Assembly (NCBI GenBank): GCA_963761735.1
Contig: CAVXHQ010000003.1
Span: 1,054,001-1,118,000, forward strand
DNA from: CAVXHQ01 sp963761735
GTDB taxonomy: Bacteria; Pseudomonadota; Alphaproteobacteria; Rhodobacterales; Rhodobacteraceae
DNA length: 64,000 bases
Direction of reading: 5' to 3'
Each line of letters opens with the position of its first letter. Position 1 is the first letter of the stretch. The translations under genes and the position numbers were made by a program. Below are positions 26,990 to 35,797 of this stretch, one piece after another. The notes under the pieces were generated by a model. That model had not been told where the DNA came from. It did not search any database and worked only from the letters and a program-made list of their open reading frames with translations.

Positions 26990-27334
26990 CTAAAACGGCA
27001 TCTTCATGCCCGGCGGCAGGCCCATGCCTTCGGTCAGTTTCGCCATTTCTTCCTGCGCGCGGTCCGTTGCCTTGGATTGCGCGTCCTTGATCGCGGCGAG
27101 GATCAGATCCTCGACCACCTCTTTTTCAGACGCCACGAAGATCGACGGGTCGATGTCGAGGGCCGTCAACTCGCCCCGTGCCGTCGCCGTGGCCTTTACC
27201 AGGCCCGCGCCGCTCTCGCCGGTGACGGTGATGTCCGCCATATCGTCCTGCATCTGGGCCATCTTGCCCTGCATTTCCTGCGCGGCCTTCATCATTTTGG
27301 CCATATCGCCGATGCCGCCTAGTCCCTTGAGCAT
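26990..27334 (-). CDS. ybaB: YbaB/EbfC family nucleoid-associated protein
   Basis: 114 residues from the ATG at 27334 (AGGA upstream). It contains MAKMMKAAQEMQGKMAQMQD, ESGAGLVKATATARGELTAL and the end GMGLPPGMKMPF, all typical of YbaB. The small dimer binds DNA and is usually next to dnaX and recR, as here. Confidence 0.94.
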   Translation of the reverse strand: MLKGLGGIGDMAKMMKAAQEMQGKMAQMQDDMADITVTGESGAGLVKATATARGELTALDIDPSIFVASEKEVVEDLILAAIKDAQSKATDRAQEEMAKLTEGMGLPPGMKMPF

Positions 27335-27397
27335 ATCGTAAATCCTGTTGTCAGATGATGTTGAAATAGGCACGCCGGGCGGTTCCGGCAAGCCGGG

Positions 27398-29167
27398 TCA
27401 GTCGTCCTCGAACGGATCCCATTCGTCGTCGACCTCGGCCAGCGCCTCGACCTGTGCCTCGCTTGCCTTGTCCGCGGCCGTGCGTACCGCGGTGATCGTG
27501 GCCTTGGGAAACGCCGCGAAAATCGATTGGATCAGCGGATGCGCCGCCGCCTCGTCGTTCAGCGCCTTGCCCGCCGCGTCACGCACCTCGGCGATGGTGT
27601 CGGCGCCGCCATCCGCCACGACAGAGATCGCCCAGCGGCTGCCGGTCCAGGCCTGCAACCGTGCGCCAAGGCGGGCGGCAAGATCGGGCGCGGCGGTCTC
27701 CGTCGGCTCGAATTCGATCCGCCCGGGGGAATATTTTGCCAGCCGGAGCGTGGTTTCGACCTCGATCAGCAGCTTGACGTCGCGGTGATGGCGGATCAGC
27801 CCGACCACCGCGTCGAAGTGCGCGAACCGGGCGAGGGCGTCGGCGGGTTCGACCGCATGGGCGAGCGCAGATGGCCCCCGGGGGCCGGGATGGGCGGTGG
27901 CGCGCGTCGCGGTGGGTGGCGCCGCGCCGGGGCTGCGGTCGGCGGGCGCGCCGCCAGTGGCGCCGCCAGACGGCCCGGGCGGCGGCGTATCCTGCAACTT
28001 GCGCAGTAATTCTTCGGGCGTGGGCAGGTCGGCGACATGGGTCATGCGGATCACCGCCATTTCGGCGGCCATCATCGCATTTGGGGCAAGGGCCACCTCC
28101 TCGAGGGCCTTGAGCAGCATCTGCCACATGCGCGACAACACGCGCATCGGCAGGGCCTCGGCCATGGCGAGACCGCGCGTCCGCTCGTCGGGGCCGACGG
28201 TCGGGTCGTCGGCGGCATCGGGCGTGATCTTGATCACCGAAACCCAGTGCGAAATTTCGGCAAGGTCGCGCAGGACGGCCATCGGATCGGCACCGTCTGC
28301 GTATTGGCCCGAAAGTTCGGTCAGCGCCTCGGCGGCGTGGCCGCGCAGGATCATGTCGAACAGGTCCATGACGCGGCCCCGGTCGGCCAGGCCGAGCATC
28401 GCGCGCACCTGATCCACCGTCGTCTCGCCCGCGCCGTGGGATATCGCCTGATCGAGCAGGGATTCCGCATCGCGCGCGGATCCTTCGGCGGCACGGGTAA
28501 TCAACGCCAGCGCATCGTCGGTAATATCCGCACCCTCGGCCGTGGCGATCCTGCGCAACAGCGCGATCATCACCTCGGGCTCGATCCGGCGCAGATCGAA
28601 CCGCTGGCAGCGCGACAGGACCGTGACCGGCACCTTGCGGATTTCGGTCGTTGCAAGGATGAATTTCGTGTGTTCCTCGGGCTCTTCGAGGGTCTTGAGC
28701 ATCGCGTTGAAGGCCGCCGTGCTGAGCATGTGCACTTCGTCGATGATAAAGATCTTGTAGCGCCCCGAGATCGGCTTTCCACGGGCCAGATTGTTGATCT
28801 CGCGCATGGAATCGACGCCGGTGGAAGAGGCCGCGTCCATCTCGAACACATCGATGAAGCGGCCGTCGGCGATACTGCGGCAGGGCTCACAGATGCCGCA
28901 GGGCTCGGTCGTCGGCCCGCCGTTGCCGTCGGCGCCGATGCAGTTCAGGCCTTTGGCGATGATCCGGGCCGTCGTCGTTTTACCCGTCCCGCGGATGCCC
29001 GTCATGATGAACGCCTGCGCGATCCGCCCCGCCTTGAAGGCATTTTTCAGGGTGCGGACCATCGCGTCCTGACCGACCAGATCCGCAAAGGTCTCGGGCC
29101 GGTATTTCCGGGCGAGAACCTGATATTCGGTGGCGTCTTCGGTGGCGTTTGGCGTGGTTTCTGACAT
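27398..29167 (-). CDS. dnaX: DNA polymerase III subunit gamma/tau
   Basis: 589 residues. The AAA+ domain has KYRPETFADLVGQDAMVRTL, Walker A TGIRGTGKT (about 56-64), a zinc module with CGICEPC, the DExx box IIDEVHMLS and sensor 1 FILATTEIRKVP. A Pro/Ala-rich linker (about 395-430) separates it from a tau C-terminal domain that ends EWDPFEDD. It loads the beta clamp at the replisome. I see no obvious slippery A-rich frameshift site. It starts the leftward dnaX-ybaB-recR group. Confidence 0.96.
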   Translation of the reverse strand: MSETTPNATEDATEYQVLARKYRPETFADLVGQDAMVRTLKNAFKAGRIAQAFIMTGIRGTGKTTTARIIAKGLNCIGADGNGGPTTEPCGICEPCRSIADGRFIDVFEMDAASSTGVDSMREINNLARGKPISGRYKIFIIDEVHMLSTAAFNAMLKTLEEPEEHTKFILATTEIRKVPVTVLSRCQRFDLRRIEPEVMIALLRRIATAEGADITDDALALITRAAEGSARDAESLLDQAISHGAGETTVDQVRAMLGLADRGRVMDLFDMILRGHAAEALTELSGQYADGADPMAVLRDLAEISHWVSVIKITPDAADDPTVGPDERTRGLAMAEALPMRVLSRMWQMLLKALEEVALAPNAMMAAEMAVIRMTHVADLPTPEELLRKLQDTPPPGPSGGATGGAPADRSPGAAPPTATRATAHPGPRGPSALAHAVEPADALARFAHFDAVVGLIRHHRDVKLLIEVETTLRLAKYSPGRIEFEPTETAAPDLAARLGARLQAWTGSRWAISVVADGGADTIAEVRDAAGKALNDEAAAHPLIQSIFAAFPKATITAVRTAADKASEAQVEALAEVDDEWDPFEDD

Positions 29168-29228
29168 GCGGTCCTGCGCGAGGTTGGCGGCGGTTCACCC
29201 TAGCCGCGCGGGCCGCAAGCGTCCACCG

Positions 29229-29600
29229 TCACAGCAGCCACAAAAGCGCCCCCGCCGCCACGGCGCCCAGCGACAAAAGCCCGGCGATGATGCCGATGGC
29301 AAGGTTCGAGTGGCTGTCGGTGCGGTGCTCGTTCAACCGGTCGCTGGCGGCGCAGGCAGAGCGCCAGGCCGACCAGAAGATCACAACCGCGGTGACGATG
29401 AACACCGTCGAGACGGTCTGGCCAATCCAGTCGGGCTCAAGGTCGCCGATCAGCGCGCGCAGACCTATCGCTACGGCGACAGCGGCCATGCCGGTGCGCA
29501 TCCAGCCCGCAAACGTGCGTTCATTGGCAAGGACGGTGCGGTCCTCGGCCCAGTCGGTGCGGTGTTCCGCCAGATCGTTATTGTTTGCGCCATCTGTCAC
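29229..29600 (-). CDS. DUF202 (YidH-type) membrane protein
   Basis: 123 residues. It starts with GTG (VTDGANNNDLAEHRTDWAED) and carries the DUF202 signature RTVLANERTFAGWMRTGMA. Three hydrophobic segments follow (about 38-52, 62-83 and 101-122). Small inner-membrane protein of unknown function. No clear ribosome site precedes the GTG, but no better start exists in frame. It lies 31 bases downstream of rsgA on the same strand. Confidence 0.8.
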   Translation of the reverse strand: MTDGANNNDLAEHRTDWAEDRTVLANERTFAGWMRTGMAAVAVAIGLRALIGDLEPDWIGQTVSTVFIVTAVVIFWSAWRSACAASDRLNEHRTDSHSNLAIGIIAGLLSLGAVAAGALLWLL

Positions 29601-29631
29601 CGGGGACAGGTAGGGTGGCGGAACGGCGCGG

Positions 29632-30663
29632 CTAGTCTTCGCCGCGTTTGTATTTACCGCGCATCTTGCCGCCCTTGTGCATCTTGCCGCTCTTGCGCGC
29701 CCTTTCGCGCGACTGGGCCGTGGTCTGCGTGGCGTGGGCGTCTTCGCGCACGAGTTTGCGCCAGCGATCGAGGCGGCCCGGATCGAGGCTGCCGTCCGCG
29801 ATGCCGGCCTGCACCGCGCAGCCCGGCTCGCCGTCGTGCGCGCAGTCGTTGAACCGGCAGTCGGCCACAAGGTCGGTGACATCGGCGAACACGGCCTCGA
29901 TGCCGTCCGCCGCATCGGTGAGGCCAAATTCCCGCATTCCCGGCGTATCGATCAGCCAGCCGCCCGTCGTGGTGGGCCGCAAAGAGCGGGCCGTGGTGGT
30001 GTGGCGGCCCTTGGCGTCGTCCTCTCGGATGTCCTGCGTCAGGGCGGCGATGCCGGTCAGGTGATTTTGCAACGTCGTCTTGCCCACACCGGACGAGCCG
30101 ACGAGGGCCAGCGTTTGTCCCGGACCGCACCACGGCGCAAGGCGGGCGGCCTCGCCTGCGTCGGTCGCGATCAGGGCGATGGCGGTGACGATGGGCGACA
30201 GGCGTTCCGCGCGGCGCACATAGTCCTGCGGGTCGTCCGACAGGTCGGCCTTGGTCAGCACGATCAGCGGCAGGCACCCGGCGGAGGCGGCAAGCGCCAG
30301 ATACCGTTCCAGCCGCGCGGGATTGAAATCGGCATTGCAGGAGGTAACGATGCCAAGGGTATCGACGTTGGCCGCGATAAGCTGCGCGCCCGCGTTGCGC
30401 GACGACCGGGGACCGGCGGCACGGCGGGTCAGTTCGGTGGTGCGGTCCAGCCTGCGCAGGACGGAAACGCCGTCGTGCAGTACCCAGTCGCCGACGGCGT
30501 AGGTGCCGGTCTCGGCGGTGACAGCGAGGGGCAGCGGGCCGAAAGGCGTCAGGCCGGTAAGGTGGTTGCGCAACACCTCGCTGATGCGGGCAGGCGTCGC
30601 GGTCTCGTCCGTGCCCAGTTGCGCGGCGAAGGGGGCCGACCATCCAAGGTCGGCGAGTGTCAT
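29632..30663 (-). CDS. rsgA: Ribosome small-subunit GTPase RsgA
   Basis: 343 residues from the ATG at 30663; ATG at 30714 or TTG at 30744 are also in frame. An OB-fold region leads into a circularly permuted GTPase: TKADL (G4) comes first, then the P-loop GSSGVGKTTLQNHL, DTPGMREFGL (G3), and a C-terminal zinc site with DCRFNDCAHDGEPGCAV. RsgA checks 30S maturation. The tail is very basic (KMHKGGKMRGKYKRGED). Confidence 0.93.
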   Translation of the reverse strand: MTLADLGWSAPFAAQLGTDETATPARISEVLRNHLTGLTPFGPLPLAVTAETGTYAVGDWVLHDGVSVLRRLDRTTELTRRAAGPRSSRNAGAQLIAANVDTLGIVTSCNADFNPARLERYLALAASAGCLPLIVLTKADLSDDPQDYVRRAERLSPIVTAIALIATDAGEAARLAPWCGPGQTLALVGSSGVGKTTLQNHLTGIAALTQDIREDDAKGRHTTTARSLRPTTTGGWLIDTPGMREFGLTDAADGIEAVFADVTDLVADCRFNDCAHDGEPGCAVQAGIADGSLDPGRLDRWRKLVREDAHATQTTAQSRERARKSGKMHKGGKMRGKYKRGED

Positions 30664-30967
30664 GTCAGTCAAGGGGGTATTCCCGGAACGAAGGGGCGTT
30701 TGCGGCGCAAGCATGCGTCGGGAGGCTTCGTCGGGCGAGGGCAAAGGGGCCGGGGTGGCTCAGGCTTTGCGGGCCCGGAGGGGGGGAGCGGCAATCATCT
30801 TCATCCTCCTGTCGTCGGGGTGGCATTGGGTGCTGCGTGTCGCAGGCGCCCTGGAACGGTTGGGATATCATGCTTTTGGCATGATCGTCGGAACCCGCTT
30901 TGCGGAACCCTGCGTCTGAGGCGGTGCATCGTGCGGTGCGATCTCACTTTGCCGCCGGCAAGAGTGA

Positions 30968-31065
30968 GGGGTGAGGAGTTGACATCGACCCAAGTGGGGC
31001 TCGTTGTGGCTGCTACCTTCCGGTCCTGACCAGGTTGGCGAGGCACTTGCCCGCGCCAACCCCTC
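30968..31065 (-). ncRNA. ffs: Small SRP RNA (4.5S type)
   Basis: The minus strand contains the SRP RNA core CCTGGTCAGGACCGGAAGGT followed by AGCAGCC, covering the conserved tetraloop stem and the asymmetric-loop bases bound by Ffh. The flanking sequence GGGGTTGGCG pairs approximately with the distal TCAACTCC segment to form the long hairpin. Its ends are approximate; the 5' end is set by the promoter. It lies near dnaX, as in many bacteria. Confidence 0.9.
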
Positions 31066-31100
31066 GGACATGATATAGGGCCCTGCGCGGGATCGCGCAA
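31066..31100 (-). promoter_or_regulatory. Sigma-70-type promoter of the SRP RNA
   Basis: On the minus strand TTGCGC (31100-31095) and TATATC (31077-31072) are separated by 17 bases, and the RNA would begin about seven bases on, at G31065. The -35 box lies within the first unit of the 28-bp tandem repeat. Confidence 0.6.
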
Positions 31101-31189
31101 GTCAGGAGGATATTGCGGGATCGCGCAAGTGAGGAGGATACAGCGGAATCGCGCAAGTGAGGAGGATATTGCGGGATCGCGCGCGCGAC
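31088..31189. repeat. 28-bp tandem repeat over the SRP RNA promoter
   Basis: Three full 28-base units start at 31088, 31116 and 31144, and a partial fourth at 31172. Units differ at two to three positions. The core reads ATCGCGCAAGTGAGGAGGAT. On the minus strand each unit repeats the TTGCGC used as the -35 box. There are no unique spacers, so it is not a CRISPR. Confidence 0.9.
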
Positions 31190-31288
31190 GAGCGTTTGGG
31201 CAGGACGGCACGAGGCGGGGGCGTGCGCGCAGGATAGGGCATGGACGCAACGTGAGCGCGGCATCGTGCGTCTCCGGCGTTGTGCGCC

Positions 31289-31945
31289 TCAGGCGATAAG
31301 GCCCGCCAACCGTGCGCCCGTCATGATGTCGTCGGATACGAAATGCGCGAAATTGCCGGTTGCGGGATGCAGATCGGGCGTCTGCACGACGACCATCCCC
31401 GCCGCATGTGCCGACCGCGCGCCGGTTTCGCTGTCTTCGAATACCAGACACCGCGCCGCCTCCACGGCAAGGGCCGCCGCTGCCGCAAGGTAGGGGTCCG
31501 GCGCCGGTTTCGCGTGGTCCACATCGTCGCAGGTGATCGTCGCGGCAAAGTAGCGGCCAAGCCCGGTAATCTCCATCTTGGCGTTGGCCTGCGAGCGACG
31601 GCTCGACGTGCACAGCGCCATCGGCAAACCGAGGGCCGCGACCGCATCGAGAAGTGCCGGGACGCCGGGTTTCAGCGGGATGCCATCTGCGAACCGCGCG
31701 CCGCTCAACCGGTCCCATTCGGCGCAAAATGCGGCAAGGTCGACCGGCTGGCCGCTTTCGATGGCGATCAGCCGTGCCCGCTCGGCGTCGTTCGTGCCTG
31801 CGGTATCCTCGAAGAACGCGACGCCGACGGGATGGCCCAGTGCGGCGCAGGCGGCGGCGCCGGTCTCGTTGAACAGCGCCTCGGTGTCGATCAGCGTCCC
31901 GTCGAGGTCGAAGATCACGGCCGCATAGGGCAGGGAATGTGTCAT
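31289..31945 (-). CDS. HAD-family phosphatase (beta-phosphoglucomutase-like)
   Basis: 218 residues. Motif I is VIFDLDGTLIDTE, motif II LCTSS, motif III HAKPAPDPYL, motif IV FEDSETG. A helical cap lies between motifs I and II. This layout fits subfamily I HAD phosphatases such as phosphoglycolate phosphatase or beta-phosphoglucomutase relatives. The substrate cannot be told. It stands between the SRP RNA and the nucleotidase gene and has no clear partner. Confidence 0.88.
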   Translation of the reverse strand: MTHSLPYAAVIFDLDGTLIDTEALFNETGAAACAALGHPVGVAFFEDTAGTNDAERARLIAIESGQPVDLAAFCAEWDRLSGARFADGIPLKPGVPALLDAVAALGLPMALCTSSRRSQANAKMEITGLGRYFAATITCDDVDHAKPAPDPYLAAAAALAVEAARCLVFEDSETGARSAHAAGMVVVQTPDLHPATGNFAHFVSDDIMTGARLAGLIA

Positions 31946-31999
31946 GGCATCCGTGGTGCGGCGCGGTGCCGCGATTGTCCAGTCCCCTCCTGTGCAGGG

Positions 32000-33937
32000 T
32001 CAGATGTCGTCGAACCCGATGCGGTATCTCAGGAATCCCTCGGGCGTCGGCCCCAGTGGCGTCAGGGCATCGCCTGCGGCGCCGGGCGGCAGGTGGTCCG
32101 CCGCGGCGGTGCCGGTATCGAACCACGCCGCCGTGTCCGGAATTCGCGCAAATTTCCAGACGGTGCGCGGCCGTGGGGCAATGTCTCCGGTTTCGCGCAG
32201 TCCCGACAGCAGGATATCGCGCAGGGGGCGCCGGTCGGAACGAAGGATGTGACCCTTCAGGGCAACGGCGAAACCGCCGCCACCACCGGCGCGGTAGCCG
32301 TTCGTGATCAGCAGGACCGTTCGGTCGGCGGCCAGCGCGTCCCCGTCGGCCAGACGAAGGTTCGACACCCGCGCGCCGACCGGCTGCGCGGGGTCGATGG
32401 TATAGCGCAGCCCGTGGATCACGTCGAAATTATAGCTTGGAATGTGCGCCGCGCGCAGCGGCTGATCGTGGACACCGGGCGTGACCCGGGCAAAAGCCGC
32501 GGCGGATACCTCGAGCCAGTCGGCAATGTCGTGTCCGCACAGACGCAGGATGCAGGCGCCGTTGGGATAGGGATACAACTCGGCGACGTGGCGCACGGCA
32601 ATCGGTCCGGCGGGGATGTCGGCGAAATGCTCCGGCCCGGCCTGACCGCCCGCCTTGTAGGGGGCGACGGCGGCGAGGATCGGCAGGTCGCCGCGCTGAT
32701 CAGGCGTCAGCACGCGGCAGGCATGGGCGCGAAGGTGATCGGCCACCACCGCAAGGGCGGGCGAGGCGGCTGCGAAGGCGAAATGCGTCGACAGCGGCAC
32801 GATCGTGCGGGCGACGGGCTGCCGGATGATGCCAAGGACGCGGTCGTGCTCCTGCCGGACGCCGTCGGCAATGGCGGCATCCGCCGGGCGGGGGGCACCG
32901 GGGTCGGGCGTGACCGGCACCGCTGCGGCGCTGTGTCCGTCGACGCGCCAGCCGGTGCCGTCCCGCACCAGCGCAAGATCGATCACGCCCACATGGCTGC
33001 CGTGAAATCCCGCCATCACCGCCGGCTTTCCGTGCAGCGTGCCTGCCACCGGGTCCACCGCATCGGTGGCCGCGACTTTCGGACCCGGAAACACGCCGTG
33101 GACATGGCCCATCAGGACCGCGTCGATCCCCGCAACGGCGGCCAGCGCCGTGCTTGCGTTTTCCATGCCATCGGTGTGGTTGTCGGGGCCCAGTCCCGAA
33201 TGGCTCAGGGCGACGACGATATCCGCGCCTGCCGCCTTCATTGCCGGAACTTGGAACCGCGCCGCCTCGATGATGTCGCGGGTCACGATTGCGCCGTCGA
33301 GGGTGAACCTTTCCCAGGCGGGGATCTGCGGCGGGGCGAGGCCGATGACACCGACCCGGACCGTATGGCTGCTGCCGTCACTGGCCATCAGGGTGCGGGT
33401 CAGGATCATCCACGGCGGCATCAGCGGCGTGTCGTCCGCCGGCCCGGTGCCGCGCGCCGTCAGGACATTGGCGCAGACAAGAGGGAACGCTGCCTGGGCC
33501 AGAATGCGCTGCAGAAAATCGAGGCCGTAGTTGAACTCGTGATTGCCAAGGGTGGCGATATCGTACCCGAGCGTATTCATCGCGGCGATCATCGGGTTGA
33601 TAAACGCAGGCTCGGTTTCGTCCATGTCTGCGGACCAGTCCGACATCGGCGTGCCCTGCAGGAAATCGCCATTGTCCATCAGCAGGCAATTGGGTGCCGC
33701 ATCGCGCAGGTCGCGGATCAGGGTGGCGGCCGAGGCAAGGCCGCTGCCCGGCGCCGGGCGGTCGGCGAAATAGTCGTAGGGCATGATGTGAAAATGCAGA
33801 TCCGTCGTCTCGATCAGGCGCAATGTCGCCCGAACGCCGGTGTCGGTTTCCGCCGCTTCGTGCGATGGCAGCGCGCCGGACTCCGCCCGTGGCACGGTGC
33901 CGCCCGTTGCCGGTCCTGTGCGCCGATGTTCAACCAT
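32000..33937 (-). CDS. cpdB: 2',3'-cyclic-nucleotide 2'-phosphodiesterase / 3'-nucleotidase
   Basis: 645 residues from the ATG at 33937. The metallophosphatase domain shows ETTDLHFHIMPYDYF, LLMDNGDFLQGTPMSDW, TLGNHEFNYGLDFL, VALSHSG and MGHVHGVFPG. The C-terminal 5'-nucleotidase domain follows (LYPYPNGACILRLCGHDI, LITNGYRAGGGGGFAV). The reaction releases nucleosides from 2',3'-cyclic or 3'-nucleotides. Unusually for a family often found in the periplasm, I see no signal peptide. The frame is open for 126 more codons upstream, but that part looks non-coding. Confidence 0.88.
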   Translation of the reverse strand: MVEHRRTGPATGGTVPRAESGALPSHEAAETDTGVRATLRLIETTDLHFHIMPYDYFADRPAPGSGLASAATLIRDLRDAAPNCLLMDNGDFLQGTPMSDWSADMDETEPAFINPMIAAMNTLGYDIATLGNHEFNYGLDFLQRILAQAAFPLVCANVLTARGTGPADDTPLMPPWMILTRTLMASDGSSHTVRVGVIGLAPPQIPAWERFTLDGAIVTRDIIEAARFQVPAMKAAGADIVVALSHSGLGPDNHTDGMENASTALAAVAGIDAVLMGHVHGVFPGPKVAATDAVDPVAGTLHGKPAVMAGFHGSHVGVIDLALVRDGTGWRVDGHSAAAVPVTPDPGAPRPADAAIADGVRQEHDRVLGIIRQPVARTIVPLSTHFAFAAASPALAVVADHLRAHACRVLTPDQRGDLPILAAVAPYKAGGQAGPEHFADIPAGPIAVRHVAELYPYPNGACILRLCGHDIADWLEVSAAAFARVTPGVHDQPLRAAHIPSYNFDVIHGLRYTIDPAQPVGARVSNLRLADGDALAADRTVLLITNGYRAGGGGGFAVALKGHILRSDRRPLRDILLSGLRETGDIAPRPRTVWKFARIPDTAAWFDTGTAAADHLPPGAAGDALTPLGPTPEGFLRYRIGFDDI

Positions 33938-34181
33938 ACAAGAGCCTGCAACGTCCTTCGTCCACACAACCGACACGACTGCCGGCGGGTGCGCCAGCAA
34001 AACCCGAACGTCGACCAGCAGTGTCCGGGCGGTACACCGATTTGGGGGCGCGGTCGAGGCATCGGTGTGTCTTGCCCGGAACGGATGCAGGCGCGCCGCA
34101 CCTTTGCAAAGGCCGGTGCTGCGTGGCAGGAGGGAAACGGGCGCCCGGCTGCGCCCTGCCAGACCCTGCGGGAGGACCACG

Positions 34182-35204
34182 ATGATCGGCGGCAACGAGA
34201 TGACCTTTGGCGGATCCGGTCTTGACCGTGCCGCCGAATTGCGCGGCGATGCGGCGGCCCTTGCGGCGCTGGCCAACCGGCCCGGCGCGCGCTGGGTCGT
34301 GATGTGGCGGGGCAAACCGCTGGTGGTGCCAGGCGCGGGCGCCGGGGACGCGAGCGCCGGGGCGATGACGCTGGTGGCGCTGGGCCGCGATCACCCGCTG
34401 CTTGCTGCCTGCACCCGGCCCGCGATGTTTCTGGGGCGCGCCGATCCGGCGGATGGAGGCCCCGGCGAAGGCATCTGGGTCGCCGACCTGACGGGATGGG
34501 AGCCCGAGGGCGTCGACGAGGCCGCGATGGGCGGTTTCCTCGATCCGTCCGAACAGACCCACCCGGATGCGCCGCAGGGCGCGCGTTTCGCCGAACTGCG
34601 CGCGATCATGACCCGCCTGACGCCGCGCGACGCCGAACTGGCCGTCACCGCCAAGGCGGTGTTCGGATGGCACGAAACCCACGGCTTCTGCGCCCGCTGC
34701 GGTGCGGCGTCCGAGATGACCATGGCGGGCTGGCAGCGCGATTGTCCGGTCTGCAAGGCGCATCATTTTCCGCGCACGGACCCGGTGGTGATCATGCTGA
34801 TCCTCGACGGCGACGACGTGTTGCTGGGCCGGTCGCCCGGCTGGCCCGAGGGAATGTATTCCCTGCTCGCGGGTTTCGTCGAACCGGGCGAGACCCTCGA
34901 GGCCGCCGTCCGCCGCGAAGTGTTTGAGGAGGCAGGCGTGCGCGTCGGCGACGTCGATTTCATCGCCTCGCAGCCCTGGCCGTTCCCTGCCTCGCTGATG
35001 TTCGGGTGTTCCGGGGTGGCGCTTGGCCGCGACATCACCCTCGACCCGGTCGAGATCGAGGACGCCCTGTGGGTGAGCAAGGACCGGATGACGCGGATTT
35101 TCGCAGGCGAGGAAGAGGGCGGCGACGGCGGGATCCGGGCGCCGCGCGCCGGTGCCATCGCGCATTACATTCTGGCGAACTGGGTTGCGGACGGTCCGTC
35201 TTAG
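34182..35204 (+). CDS. nudC: NAD(H) diphosphatase NudC
   Basis: 340 residues from the ATG at 34182, which follows GGGAGGACC. The zinc ribbon has four cysteines (FCARCGAAS and RDCPVCKAHHF). The Nudix box GFVEPGETLEAAVRREVFEE then AGV fits GX5EX7REUXEEXGU, and SQPWPFPASLM is the NudC-specific SQPWPFPxS. NudC hydrolyses NADH and removes NAD caps from RNA. Confidence 0.95.
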   Translation: MIGGNEMTFGGSGLDRAAELRGDAAALAALANRPGARWVVMWRGKPLVVPGAGAGDASAGAMTLVALGRDHPLLAACTRPAMFLGRADPADGGPGEGIWVADLTGWEPEGVDEAAMGGFLDPSEQTHPDAPQGARFAELRAIMTRLTPRDAELAVTAKAVFGWHETHGFCARCGAASEMTMAGWQRDCPVCKAHHFPRTDPVVIMLILDGDDVLLGRSPGWPEGMYSLLAGFVEPGETLEAAVRREVFEEAGVRVGDVDFIASQPWPFPASLMFGCSGVALGRDITLDPVEIEDALWVSKDRMTRIFAGEEEGGDGGIRAPRAGAIAHYILANWVADGPS

Positions 35205-35270
35205 CGCCTAACTGACGCCGATGTGCCGCCGTGCGGCGACACGTTCCCAACGATGAAGGCCCCGGTCGAT

Positions 35271-35738
35271 ATGGAACTCAGCACACGCGAAGACATCGAG
35301 GCGCCGATTGCATTCGTCTTCGGGCAGGTCACCGATTTTGCCGCGTTTGAACGGCAGGCCATGCGCCGCGGCGCCGATGTCCGCCGCCGCGACACCCGCG
35401 CCCGGCCCGGCACGGGATCGGGCTGGGACGTGGTATTCAAATTCAGGGGCAAGGACCGCGACCTGACCGCAGAGGTCACCGAATTCGACGCGCCGAACCT
35501 GATGCACCTGACGACCCGATCGGGCGGTATCGACGGTGTGACGGTGATCGAGCTGGTGCCGCTGGCACCCGGCAGAACCCGCATGTCGACGCAAACGACG
35601 CTCACGGCAAGCGGGCTGTCGGCACGGTTGCTGCTGCAATCGCTGAAACTCGCCAAAGGCACACTGGCAAAGCGTCTTTCGGGCCGGTTGAGCAGCTTTG
35701 CCAGAGACGTCGAAGGGCGGTTCACGCGGCAGGGATAG
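35271..35738 (+). CDS. SRPBCC-family protein
   Basis: 155 residues from the ATG at 35271, which starts the conserved part STREDIEAPIAFVFGQVTDF; an upstream ATG at 35253 is possible. The sequence has the START/SRPBCC fold pattern with a mid-strand WDVVFKFRGKDRDLTAEVTE and a long C-terminal helix. The family binds hydrophobic ligands; here the ligand is unknown. It lies 66 bases after nudC. Confidence 0.75.
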   Translation: MELSTREDIEAPIAFVFGQVTDFAAFERQAMRRGADVRRRDTRARPGTGSGWDVVFKFRGKDRDLTAEVTEFDAPNLMHLTTRSGGIDGVTVIELVPLAPGRTRMSTQTTLTASGLSARLLLQSLKLAKGTLAKRLSGRLSSFARDVEGRFTRQG

Positions 35739-35797
35739 GTTGCCGGGAATTACCGCCGGCGTTACGTGACGGGGTCAGTCGGCAGCCGCCACACCCG

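Noticed and set aside
31088..31189. Possible CRISPR array
   Set aside because: The repeats are directly adjacent with no unique spacers, and no cas genes are present.
31280..34225. A 981-codon open frame on the plus strand
   Set aside because: It is antisense to the HAD and cpdB genes and has an Arg/Gly/Cys-rich translation without recognisable motifs; long antisense frames are common at this GC content.
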